Shown: positions 7,651 through 14,352, numbered from the stretch's first letter. The stretch is DNA of 15,675 nt from Thermoleophilia bacterium (GCA_025927435.1 JAICLM010000020.1:1-15675); one strand, 5' to 3'. The notes: a model not told the origin generated them from the letters alone. Made by a program: numbers and translations.

Positions 7651-8819
7651 CGGCGGATCTCGTTGTAGAGGCTGTCGCGCTGCACCGGGATCCGGCCCGC
7701 GTCGCGGACGAAGCGGACGAGCTCGGCGACCTTCTGCTCGGTGCCGGCGCTGGCGCCCGCGGCCTGGAAGATCTTCTCCCTCACGACCGTGCCCTGGACG
7801 TCGTCGGCGCCGAAATGGAGCGCGACCTGGGCGAGCGGCAGGCCCATCATGATCCAGTAGGCCTTCACGTGCGGGACGTTGTCGAGCAGGAGCCGCGAGA
7901 CCGCGATCACCTTCAGGTCGTCGGCGCCGGTGGTGAAGCGGAAGCCGCGGCGCTCGAAGACGGTGTTCTCCGGATGGAACGCGAGCGGGATGAACGAGAG
8001 GAAGCCGCCCGTGGAGTCCTGCTGCTCGCGCAGGCGCAGCAGATGGTCGACCCGCTCCTCGTAGGTCTCGACATGGCCGTAGAGCATCGTGCACTGGGTC
8101 GTGATCCCGAGCTTGTGGGCCGTGTCGTGGACGTCGAACCACTCGTCGGGATGCTCCTTGCCGGGCGCGATGAGAGCGCGGACGCGGTCGGCGAAGATCT
8201 CGGCGCCGCCGCCGGGCATCGAGTCGAGGCCGGCATCCCGCAGCGTGCGCAGGACCTCCTCGTGCGAACAGCCCTCGAGCCGCGACATGTGGTGGATCTC
8301 GGACGCCGTGTAGAACTTGAGGTGGACGTCGGGCAGTGCCTCCTTCAGCTTGCGCAGCAGCCCGGCGTAGTACTCGAGGTCGACGTGCGGGTTCTCGCCG
8401 TTGACGGTGTGGATCTCGGTGAAGCCGTGGAGCGCGTGCTGGGCGACGGCATCCTCGACGAACTCGTCGTCGGTCAGCGTGAACGCGTCCTCCTGCTTGC
8501 GCGTCTTGGCGAAGGCGCAGAACTTGCACTTCACCCGGCAGACGTTCGTCTGGTACAGGTTGATGTTCTGGACGAAGTAGACCTCGTCGCCGACCCGGGC
8601 GGCGCCTTCGGCGCCACGGTCTTCCCGCCGCGCGTCGCCGGCTTGGCCGGCGACGCTTGCAGCGATCCGCTGCCGGCGTGCGAGATCCGCGAGATCGCCG
8701 AGCGCGAGCAAATCGTCGGTCTCCATGAGCGCGACGCCGTCGTCGAAGTCGAGACGCTCGCCGGCGAGCACCTTCTCCCGGATCGGCGCGAGCGTGTCGA
8801 GGGTGTCCAGAACGGCCAT
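7644..8819 (-). CDS. mqnE: Aminodeoxyfutalosine synthase (radical SAM)
   Basis: 391 residues. The cluster motif CX3CX2C is C94-C98-C101 in NVCRVKCKFCAFAKTRKQ, followed by IHTVNGENPHVDLEYY, the MPGGGAEIF loop, TQCTMLYGHVET and PVQRDSLYNEIRRW. MqnE joins the MqnA product with S-adenosylmethionine to make 6-amino-6-deoxyfutalosine. The ATG at 8819 has AAAGG about ten bases upstream, within the end of the preceding gene, which stops 7 bp away. Residues about 52-76, between the N-terminal helices and the VYFVQNINLYQTN strand, form an Ala/Gly/Arg-rich stretch that appears to be extra relative to MqnE as I know it. Its DNA holds strong palindromes. The catalytic core looks intact. Confidence 0.96.
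   Translation of the reverse strand: MAVLDTLDTLAPIREKVLAGERLDFDDGVALMETDDLLALGDLADLARRQRIAASVAGQAGDARREDRGAEGAARVGDEVYFVQNINLYQTNVCRVKCKFCAFAKTRKQEDAFTLTDDEFVEDAVAQHALHGFTEIHTVNGENPHVDLEYYAGLLRKLKEALPDVHLKFYTASEIHHMSRLEGCSHEEVLRTLRDAGLDSMPGGGAEIFADRVRALIAPGKEHPDEWFDVHDTAHKLGITTQCTMLYGHVETYEERVDHLLRLREQQDSTGGFLSFIPLAFHPENTVFERRGFRFTTGADDLKVIAVSRLLLDNVPHVKAYWIMMGLPLAQVALHFGADDVQGTVVREKIFQAAGASAGTEQKVAELVRFVRDAGRIPVQRDSLYNEIRRW
8601..8656. repeat. Two palindromes inside the mqnE coding sequence
   Basis: GCGTCGCCGGC (8632-8642) is followed after TTG by GCCGGCGACGC (8646-8656), a perfect 11-bp stem with a 3-base loop. Sixteen bases away, GGCGCC-TTC-GGCGCC (8601-8615) forms a second 6-bp stem. Together they encode mqnE residues 55-73, which coincide with the apparent insertion in that protein. 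Confidence 0.8.
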
Positions 8820-8826
8820 GCGGCGC

Positions 8827-9732
8827 TTACCTTTCCCGATCGACGACTGCGTGAGTCAGAGCCTCGAGCTCGTCTCTGTGCAGCTCGCCGTCGAGACGCG
8901 CCCTGGCCTGTCCAGCGTAGTCGAGAGCCACTTGCCTGGCCTCGTCGAGGGCACCGGTCGCCGCAACCCTCACCAGCGCGCCGTCCATGGGCCCCCCGGC
9001 GAGCGCGACTCTGACGGCCGCATCCCGCTGCGCCGCGAGCAGGAGCGGCAGGGTCGGAGTCCCGTCGCGCAGGTCGGTGCCGGCGATCTTGCCCGTCTCG
9101 ATCGTGGCGCCCGAGCAGTCGAGGACGTCGTCGGCGATCTGGAAGGCGATCCCGAGCGCGAGCCCGTACTCGCCGGAGCCGCCGCCGAGCCGGCATGCCG
9201 CCTCGAACAGCTTCCCCGTCTTGAGCGCGCAGCGCTCGAGATATGCCTCGATCGTCGTCGACGGGTCACGGGTCTGCGTCCGCTGCAGCGCCTCGCCGCG
9301 CGCGAGGCAGAGTGTCGCGTCGGCGAGGATCTCGACGGCGGCCGCATGTCCAGTCGCGCTCAGCTCCGAGAAGGCGCGCGCGAACAGGTAGTCGCCCGTC
9401 GCGCGCGCGGCCGCCGGGCCGTAGACCGACCAGGCGGCGGCCTTCCCGCGGCGGAAGTGGGCGCGGTCGATGAGGTCGTCGTGGACGAGGGTCGCCATGT
9501 GGACGAGCTCGACCGCGACGCCGGCCGCGAGCGACGGCTCCTCACCGGGCCGCGTCGAGAGGAACACGAGAGCGGGTCGCAGCCGCTTCCCGCCCGCGGC
9601 GAGGGCCTCGTTCCCCACCGCGGCGACGAGCCCCGGATGGGTCGCGACCGTGTACGCGAGCCGCTCCTCGAGCGCGTCGAGATAGTCGTCGAGCCCCGGC
9701 ACCGACCGAATGTCCGAGAGCGTTGTGGCCAT
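8827..9732 (-). CDS. Trans-polyprenyl diphosphate synthase (menaquinone side chain)
   Basis: 301 residues from ATG 9732. The isoprenyl synthase motifs are all present: GGKRLRP (47-53), the first aspartate-rich motif DDLID (85-89) followed by RRG (94-96), KTGKLF (171-176) and the second aspartate-rich motif FQIADDVLD (197-205). The enzyme condenses isopentenyl diphosphate onto an allylic primer to make a long all-trans chain. Being next to the menaquinone genes, it probably makes the quinone tail (a hepta- to nonaprenyl-type synthase), but chain length cannot be fixed by reading. M79 and A80, near the fifth position before the first DD, suggest a small-residue pocket consistent with long products. 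The start shares its A with the menG stop (TGATG). A longer open frame starting at 9807 would overlap menG by 76 bp with no family homology, so it was rejected. Confidence 0.94.
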   Translation of the reverse strand: MATTLSDIRSVPGLDDYLDALEERLAYTVATHPGLVAAVGNEALAAGGKRLRPALVFLSTRPGEEPSLAAGVAVELVHMATLVHDDLIDRAHFRRGKAAAWSVYGPAAARATGDYLFARAFSELSATGHAAAVEILADATLCLARGEALQRTQTRDPSTTIEAYLERCALKTGKLFEAACRLGGGSGEYGLALGIAFQIADDVLDCSGATIETGKIAGTDLRDGTPTLPLLLAAQRDAAVRVALAGGPMDGALVRVAATGALDEARQVALDYAGQARARLDGELHRDELEALTHAVVDRER

Positions 9733-10418
9733 CAGCCCGCCTCTCCTACGTGCAACGCCACGATACCCCCGGCGAAGCGCCGGAACCGAACGGCCTCGAA
9801 GCCGCACGAGCCGAGCAGCTCGGCGAGCGCCTCTGGACCGGGAAAGCGGCGCACGCTCGCGGGCAGGTACGTGTACGCGTCGCCGCCCGGGAGGAGGCGG
9901 CCGAGCAGCGGGACGATGCGATCGAACCAGAGCTTGTAGAAGAACTTGAGCGGCCCGCGCGGTGTCGTGATCTCGAGGATCCCGAGCCGGCCGCCGGGCC
10001 GGAGCACGCGCCGCAGCTCCCTGATCGCTGCTTCGAGGTCTTCTACGTTCCGGACCCCGAACCCGACGACGGCCGCGTCGAAGCTCGCGTCCTCGAACGG
10101 CAGCGCGAGCACGTCGCCCTGCACCCAGTCGAGCTCGGGGGCCTTGCGCCTGGCGCGCTCGAGCATCCGCTCGGAGAAGTCGAGGCCGACGACGTGCCCG
10201 GCGCCCGCCTTCCAGGCAGCGACCGCCAGGTCGCCGGTCCCGCAGCAGGCGTCGAGGACGTGGTCGCCCTCCCGCACCGTTGCCTGGACCGTGGCCCGCC
10301 GCCAGCGCTGGTCGAGCCCGGCCGTCATGACGCGGTTCATCACGTCGTAGACGGGCGCGATCCGGTCGAACATCCGCCGAACGCCTTCGGCCGGCAGGCG
10401 GCCGGATTCGACGGTCAT
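9732..10418 (-). CDS. menG: Demethylmenaquinone C-methyltransferase (UbiE/MenG family)
   Basis: 228 residues. SAM-dependent methyltransferase motifs are VLDACCGTGD (54-63), GLDFSERML (78-86) and QGDVLALPF (100-108), plus the family marker VVGFGVRNVEDL (117-128). PGGRLGILEI and a membrane-proximal region KFFYKLWFDRIVPLLG follow. UbiE/MenG carries out the final C-methylation of demethylmenaquinone, using SAM. The N-terminal MFDRIAPVYDVMNRVMTAG (16-34) is the usual lead. The ATG at 10418 overlaps the ubiX stop (ATGA) and its own stop overlaps the polyprenyl synthase start, so all three are coupled. A much longer open frame reaching 11291 exists in this frame but reads out of frame through ubiX and is not coding. 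With no ubiquinone genes seen, the menaquinone role is preferred. Confidence 0.95.
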   Translation of the reverse strand: MTVESGRLPAEGVRRMFDRIAPVYDVMNRVMTAGLDQRWRRATVQATVREGDHVLDACCGTGDLAVAAWKAGAGHVVGLDFSERMLERARRKAPELDWVQGDVLALPFEDASFDAAVVGFGVRNVEDLEAAIRELRRVLRPGGRLGILEITTPRGPLKFFYKLWFDRIVPLLGRLLPGGDAYTYLPASVRRFPGPEALAELLGSCGFEAVRFRRFAGGIVALHVGEAG

Positions 10419-11005
10419 GTCTGTCCCCAGCGCGGGGCGAGTGCGTGATCGAGCCCGAGCAGGTCGAGCGCGCGGGCGACGATGAAGTCGACGAGGCTCT
10501 CCACGGTCTCGGCCCCGTGGTAGAAGCCGGGCGCCAGGAAGAGGATCGTGGCCCCGGCCTCGCGGAGCGTGAGCATGTTGCGGAGGTGGATCGCCGACAG
10601 CGGTGTCTCGCGCGGCATGAGGACGAGGCGCCGCTCCTCCTTGATCGCGACCGACGCCGCGCGGTGGATGAGGTTCTGCATCGCGCCGGAGGCGATCGTC
10701 CCGACCGTGCCCATCGAGCACGGGCAGATCACGTACGCATCGACCTTCGCGGAGCCCGAGGCGTACGGGGCGCCCCAGTCGTCGGGGTCGTAGACGCGGG
10801 CCGCGCCGTTCGCGTGCTCGAGCAGCCGCGCAAGCGTCTCGTCGCGCGGCAGCGCCGGGTCGGAGAAGAGCTCGGTCGCCAGAACCTCGATCCCCGCGCG
10901 CGAGGCGCAGATCCCGATCTCGCACTCCGCCGCGGCCAGCGCCTCGAGCAGCCGCGCCGCATACGGCGCGCCTGAAGCACCCGTCATCCCGAGGAAGACA
11001 TGCAT
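10415..11005 (-). CDS. ubiX: UbiX-family flavin prenyltransferase (probable MqnM)
   Basis: 196 residues, the standard length. Motifs are GMTGASGAPYAARLLE (6-21) for FMN binding, CPCSMGTVGTIASG (94-107) and PRETPLSAIHLRNM (131-144). UbiX makes prenylated FMN from FMN and dimethylallyl phosphate, the cofactor that UbiD-type decarboxylases require. In the futalosine pathway the paired proteins are MqnM (UbiX-like) and MqnL (UbiD-like), which decarboxylate the prenylated 6-naphthoate intermediate. A UbiD homologue lies upstream in the same orientation, beyond the qcr genes. The ATG at 11005 is preceded by a weak GGGA. The 18-bp gap before it follows the stop of the degenerate cytochrome copy. Confidence 0.95.
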   Translation of the reverse strand: MHVFLGMTGASGAPYAARLLEALAAAECEIGICASRAGIEVLATELFSDPALPRDETLARLLEHANGAARVYDPDDWGAPYASGSAKVDAYVICPCSMGTVGTIASGAMQNLIHRAASVAIKEERRLVLMPRETPLSAIHLRNMLTLREAGATILFLAPGFYHGAETVESLVDFIVARALDLLGLDHALAPRWGQT

Positions 11006-11023
11006 TCCCGGGGATTCTCGCTG

Positions 11024-11302
11024 CTAGCGAACCCCTTTCGAAGCCTCTAGGAAAATCGCGAGCTGGTGGAGCCGCCTGCGTCCGACCGGACCGAACGACG
11101 GCATCGGCGAGCCCGGGTTCACGCACGCCGGGCATTTCAGGTGGGCGACCTGGAACCGGATGCCGAGATGGTGCACTCCGATCGCCGTCAAGTCGGGCGC
11201 GTTGAGGCTCTTTCCCCCGGCGCCGTCGTACGTGTGACAGGCCGTGCAACCGGAGGTTGCGAAGCCCCGCGCGCCCGGTTTCGCGGCGCACCTCGCCGGA
11301 CT
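11024..11302 (-). pseudogene. Start-less tandem copy of the QcrC haem-c domain
   Basis: The open frame between an in-frame TAG (11305-11303) and TAG (11026-11024) encodes 92 residues. From about residue 6 to the end it aligns with the last ~85 residues of neighbouring QcrC; I count about 57 identities over the 79 residues from FAT to the end. It keeps the haem site CTACH, the DGAGG turn, CPACVNPGSPMP with the axial-ligand methionine, and the ending IFLEASKG. There is no ATG, GTG or TTG in frame before CTACH and no signal peptide or membrane helix. A GTG at 11291 is in another frame and would join it only if one base of the C4 run at 11265-11268 were absent. Many codons differ synonymously while the protein is conserved, so the copy was probably under selection for some time. 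It may be a recently broken gene, a sequence error, or a domain translated in an unusual way. Confidence 0.75.
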
Positions 11303-11310
11303 CTACGCCG

Positions 11311-12156
11311 CTAGTGCGTGCCCTTGGAGGCTTCGAGGAAGATCGCGAGCTGTTTCAGGCGCTCGTCGCCGAGCGAGGCGAACGGCGGCATCGGCGAGCC
11401 CGGATTGACGCACGACGGGCACTGGAGGTGCTTGATCTGGAAGTCGATTCCCAGGTTCCGTGTGCCGATGTCCGTCAGGTCCGGCGCACCGAGGTTCGCT
11501 CCTCCCGCCCCGTCGTACGTGTGGCACGCCGTGCAGCCGGCGGTGGCGAAGAGCTGTACCCCCGGCCGCGCGGCGGGAGGCAGCTGCTCGTCCTTGATCC
11601 ACCGCGGGATGTTCTGCTTGACCTCGGAGGCGAGGGCCTCCTTCGCCGTCGCTCCCTTCCAGGTGAGCACCGCCATCGAAACGATCGTGAGCACCGCGGC
11701 GACCATGGCGACCGGCCGCGCCGACGGCCGGCGCGCGCGCCGGCGGTCGAGGAAGGGCAGCCCGATGAGGAGCATGAGCGCGATGGTCGGCACGCCGACG
11801 GTGCCGAGGAAGACCGACTCCGGCCACTTGAAGATCCGGAGCAGGTAGAAGAGGAAGTAGAAGTACCAGTCCGGCCTCGGCACGAAGCTCGTGGTGCCGG
11901 GGTCGGCCGGGGCGGCGACCTCCGCCCCGAGCAGGCCCTTGTGCAGCGGGTCGTGGTCCGGGCCCCACGCCGACCATTTCCAGATCACCGCGAGCCCGAT
12001 GATCGTGCAGACGACGACCAGGCTCATGATCGTGTCGTGGAACATCGCGTACGGGTAGAAGGGCTTCCCGCGCTCCTTGACGTCCGCCTTGTAGCGGGCG
12101 AACTCCGCCCGGAGCTCGTCGATCCTGCTCGGCTTCTCCTTGGGGATGGCGGCCAC
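11311..12156 (-). CDS. qcrC: Menaquinol:cytochrome c reductase subunit: cytochrome b subunit IV fused to cytochrome c
   Basis: 281 residues in two parts. Residues 1-165 resemble cytochrome b6f subunit IV or the C-terminal half of cytochrome b: helices at about 42-60, 116-135 and 148-165, and RPDWYFYFLFYLLRIFK (94-110), the counterpart of the PEWYF quinol-site motif, with D for E. Residues about 195-281 form a class I cytochrome c with CTACH (208-212) and M256 in NPGSPMPPF as the likely axial ligand. This subunit IV-cytochrome c fusion is the architecture of Bacillus QcrC. An extra CPSC pair (246-249) lies just before the methionine. The GTG start at 12156 has GGGGAG nine bases upstream, and that sequence belongs to the inverted-repeat element inserted between qcrB and qcrC. 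The C-terminal domain is duplicated downstream. Confidence 0.93.
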   Translation of the reverse strand: MAAIPKEKPSRIDELRAEFARYKADVKERGKPFYPYAMFHDTIMSLVVVCTIIGLAVIWKWSAWGPDHDPLHKGLLGAEVAAPADPGTTSFVPRPDWYFYFLFYLLRIFKWPESVFLGTVGVPTIALMLLIGLPFLDRRRARRPSARPVAMVAAVLTIVSMAVLTWKGATAKEALASEVKQNIPRWIKDEQLPPAARPGVQLFATAGCTACHTYDGAGGANLGAPDLTDIGTRNLGIDFQIKHLQCPSCVNPGSPMPPFASLGDERLKQLAIFLEASKGTH

Positions 12157-12322
12157 TAGTGGTCGCTCCCCGGGATCTGGTGCCTCTCGGGCGCGCGAAA
12201 ACCGAGCAGTGCTAGGACGCAGGGAGCGCTCATAGCCATAGCTATGGGCGCGACTGAGGACGACGCAATGCGAAGCGTTTGCAGCCGCCCGAGCGGCACC
12301 TTGATCCCGGGAGCGGCCACTA
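12157..12322. mobile_element. MITE-like imperfect palindromic element between qcrB and qcrC
   Basis: The whole gap is one imperfect inverted repeat. The left arm 12157-12193 and the reverse complement of 12286-12322 are both 37 nt and differ at only a few positions; both read TAGTGG(T/C)CGCTCC, then CGGGATC, GGTGCC and CTCGGGCG. The centre is the perfect 12-bp palindrome CCATAGCTATGG (12236-12247). TA is found at both outer edges. GCGGCCACTA is also a direct repeat at 12149-12158 and 12313-12322. Removing the element would restore TAGTG, a one-base stop/start overlap of qcrB and qcrC. No ORF was recognised. It could be a TA-targeting MITE or a fold-back regulatory element. It now ends qcrB (TAG) and supplies the qcrC ribosome-binding site. 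Confidence 0.65.
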
Positions 12323-13186
12323 CTCTTGGCCTCCCGGCTCGGCCTGCATCGCGGAAGCTCCCGACGGCCGCGGCACCGGGCGCGTCAGTCCCGGCCGCAG
12401 CCGCGCCGGCTCTTCCTCCTCGGGCTCCATCCCCGCCGCCTCCTTCGACCACGGCGGCGAGGTGACGCCGAGCCGGATCACGAGGTACAGGTGAAGGGTG
12501 ATCAGGCCGATGATCGCGCCCGGGATCACGAGCATGTGCAGGGAGTAGAAGCGGGTCAGCGTCTCACCGCCGATCTCCTGGCCGCCGCGTAAGAATTGGG
12601 CCAGCCACGGCCCCAGGAAAGGCGCCGTCCCGTTGAGGTTGATCCCGACCACCGTCGCCCAGTACGCGGTCTGGTCCCACGGCAGGAGGTAGCCCGTGAA
12701 GCCCTCCATCATCCCCATCACGAGGATCAGGACGCCGACGATCCAGTTCAGCTCGCGCGGGTACTTGTACGCGCCGAACAGGAAGACGCGGCCCATGTGC
12801 AGGAACATGAGGATGATGAAGACGCTGGCGCCCCAGCGGTGCATGCCGCGCACGAGCCAGCCGAGCGTGAGGTCGTCGGTGATGTGGACGATCGACTCCC
12901 ATGCAACCGGGTTCCCGGTGTGCGGATCGGTCGCCGCCGACGGCACGTAGTACATCGCGAGGATCACGCCGGTGATCGCCTGCACGAGGAAGGCGGTGAG
13001 CGCGGCCGAGCCGAGCGTCTGCATCCAGTTGATGTCCGCCGGGACGTTGCGGAAGAGGAAGTAGCGGACGCCGCCGATGAGCCCCGACCGCTCCTCGAGC
13101 CAGTCGAGCGGGTAGGTGACGAGCTCCTCCATCCGCTGGCGGCGGATCTCGGCCTTCGTGGGCTTCCTTCTGTACGTGGTCGCCAT
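12320..13186 (-). CDS. qcrB: Cytochrome b6-type subunit of the menaquinol:cytochrome c reductase
   Basis: 288 residues. Four haem-ligating histidines fall in two helices: H116 and H130 (13 residues between) and H217 and H232 (14 between). The 14-residue spacing is the b6-type pattern rather than the mitochondrial one. GYLLPWDQTAYWA (165-177) is the canonical Qo-side motif, and four membrane helices fit about 60-82, 117-137, 147-168 and 215-238. The protein ends after the fourth helix, so subunit IV is separate and lies in qcrC. The last ~45 residues form a hydrophilic tail rich in Glu, Pro and Arg that looks longer than in usual b6 proteins. The ATG follows the qcrA TAG with no gap. The TAG stop lies inside the right arm of the inverted-repeat element. 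Confidence 0.95.
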   Translation of the reverse strand: MATTYRRKPTKAEIRRQRMEELVTYPLDWLEERSGLIGGVRYFLFRNVPADINWMQTLGSAALTAFLVQAITGVILAMYYVPSAATDPHTGNPVAWESIVHITDDLTLGWLVRGMHRWGASVFIILMFLHMGRVFLFGAYKYPRELNWIVGVLILVMGMMEGFTGYLLPWDQTAYWATVVGINLNGTAPFLGPWLAQFLRGGQEIGGETLTRFYSLHMLVIPGAIIGLITLHLYLVIRLGVTSPPWSKEAAGMEPEEEEPARLRPGLTRPVPRPSGASAMQAEPGGQE

Positions 13187-14212
13187 CTAGTGATGCGGCG
13201 GGTTGATGGGATAGAAGACCTGCTCGGGGCCGTCGACGTGCTCGCCCGGGCCGACCTCCTTGTACTTGTAGATCTTGGCCTGAGCCCCGGTGCCCTCCAC
13301 GTGGGAGACCGAGTACGTGCTGAGCAGGATCAGCCGGCCGTGGTTGATCTCGAACGCGTAGCGGTCGAGCGCGCGCACGGGCGGGCCGGCGATCCGATTG
13401 CCCTCGGGGTCGTACTGGCCCCCGTGGCACGGGCAGCCGTAGCCGGCGGGGGTGACCGACTTGAACTCCGCGGGGCCGGTCAGCGTGTGCTCCTTGAAGG
13501 AGGGCACCCCGGTGTACTTCTGGCCGATCGGGCCGTTCGCCTGGACCGGACAGCCCAGGTGGGCGCAGCGGTTCGAGATGATCGTGAAGCTCGGCACCTG
13601 CTCCGACGGGTTCTCGGGATTCGCGGTGTTGCCGTTGTTGCGGATGAAGGCCGTCCGTCGGCTGACCTCGCCCTGGGTCGGATCGACGATGAAGGTGGCG
13701 ATGAACCACTTGCCGAGCGGGAACCTCTCGATCGGCCCGAGGTCGACCTTGTGCTGCTCCTGGCCGACGAACGACGGCAGGACCATGAAACCGGCCACCG
13801 GCAGCGTGATCAGGCCACCGATCGCGGCGCCGAGGCCGAGGGTCGCGCCCTCGAGGAAGACGCTGCGCGTCACGGCGGTTTCCGGCACCTGGACGAGAGC
13901 GACCCCCTGCTGGTCGGCGGGCGGAGCGGTCATCCCCTCGCCGGCTTCCGTCATCTCGCGCCGCTCGGGCTCGACGACGAGCGACTCTCCGCGGAGCTCG
14001 GCGGTCGCGTCGCGTGCCCAGAGGACGGCGAAGACGATGGCGATCACAGCGCCGATCGTCGAGATCAACAGCGGGTTGATGATGAGCCCGACGAGGATGA
14101 CGACGATCCCGATCGCGAAGCCGATCGGCCACAGCGTCGGCGGCGGCAGATGCGTCTCCTCGTGGAGCGACTCGTGCTCGGTGTCGGTACTCGGCTGCTC
14201 GGGCTCCACCAA
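13187..14212 (-). CDS. qcrA: Rieske iron-sulfur subunit of the menaquinol:cytochrome c reductase
   Basis: 341 residues. The Rieske cluster motifs are CAHLGC (216-221) and CPCHGG (260-265). The expected 2Fe-2S ligands are C216, H218, C260 and H263, and C221-C262 are the expected disulfide. The second box ends GG rather than the commoner GS, which may lower the redox potential, as suits menaquinol. Hydrophobic helices at about 28-48, 50-66 and 121-147 give a three-helix N-terminus like actinobacterial QcrA, far longer than the single-anchor Bacillus protein. The third helix follows TRS, with no clear twin-arginine pair. The linker between the cluster boxes is long (38 residues). The start is TTG 14212 or GTG 14209; neither has an obvious Shine-Dalgarno, and a stem-loop ends 18 bases upstream. 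It is the first qcr gene. Confidence 0.94.
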   Translation of the reverse strand: MVEPEQPSTDTEHESLHEETHLPPPTLWPIGFAIGIVVILVGLIINPLLISTIGAVIAIVFAVLWARDATAELRGESLVVEPERREMTEAGEGMTAPPADQQGVALVQVPETAVTRSVFLEGATLGLGAAIGGLITLPVAGFMVLPSFVGQEQHKVDLGPIERFPLGKWFIATFIVDPTQGEVSRRTAFIRNNGNTANPENPSEQVPSFTIISNRCAHLGCPVQANGPIGQKYTGVPSFKEHTLTGPAEFKSVTPAGYGCPCHGGQYDPEGNRIAGPPVRALDRYAFEINHGRLILLSTYSVSHVEGTGAQAKIYKYKEVGPGEHVDGPEQVFYPINPPHH

Positions 14213-14230
14213 GTCGAAGTCTTATCTGAA

Positions 14231-14260
14231 ACGCTGGTCCTCCGAAGGGAGAACCAGCGT
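14231..14260 (-). promoter_or_regulatory. Stem-loop immediately upstream of qcrA
   Basis: ACGCTGGTCCTCC (14231-14243) pairs with GGAGAACCAGCGT (14248-14260) around a 4-base loop. The single plus-strand mismatch (C14239/A14252) becomes a G-U pair in minus-strand RNA, giving a continuous 13-pair helix there. TTTC follows on the minus strand, too short for a clear terminator. The hairpin ends 18 bases before the qcrA start, so it could be an attenuator, a 5'-end stabiliser or a weak terminator for upstream transcripts. Confidence 0.6.
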
Positions 14261-14275
14261 GCGAAAAGGGACTCC

Positions 14276-14305
14276 GCGCAGGCGAGAGCGCGGTCTCGCC
14301 CGCGC
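14276..14305 (-). repeat. Stem-loop B in the ubiD-qcrA gap
   Basis: GCGC-A-GGCGAGA (14276-14287) pairs with TCTCGCC-C-GCGC (14294-14305) around a six-base loop. The A/C mismatch reads as a G-U pair in minus-strand RNA, giving a 12-pair helix. Its core, GAGA-CCGCGC-TCTC on the minus strand, also occurs (plus-strand sense) in the hairpin after ubiD. Confidence 0.6.
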
Positions 14306-14352
14306 TTCGTGCTGTCTTCCCTTAGAACCTTCGGAAGAGAGGCTGCCGTGGT

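Noticed and set aside
6868..8529. 553-residue frame that could suggest a longer MqnA with an N-terminal extension
   Set aside because: The N-terminal 293 residues are the wrong frame over mqnE. MqnA begins at 7650 with its conserved opening.
8827..9807. Upstream start for the polyprenyl synthase at 9807
   Set aside because: The extra 25 residues are Arg/Gly-rich with no family similarity and overlap menG. ATG 9732 gives the TGATG overlap style seen elsewhere.
9732..11291. 519-residue minus-strand open frame that could suggest a cytochrome-UbiX-MenG fusion
   Set aside because: Only the last 228 residues (menG) are meaningful; the upstream part reads ubiX and the cytochrome copy out of frame.
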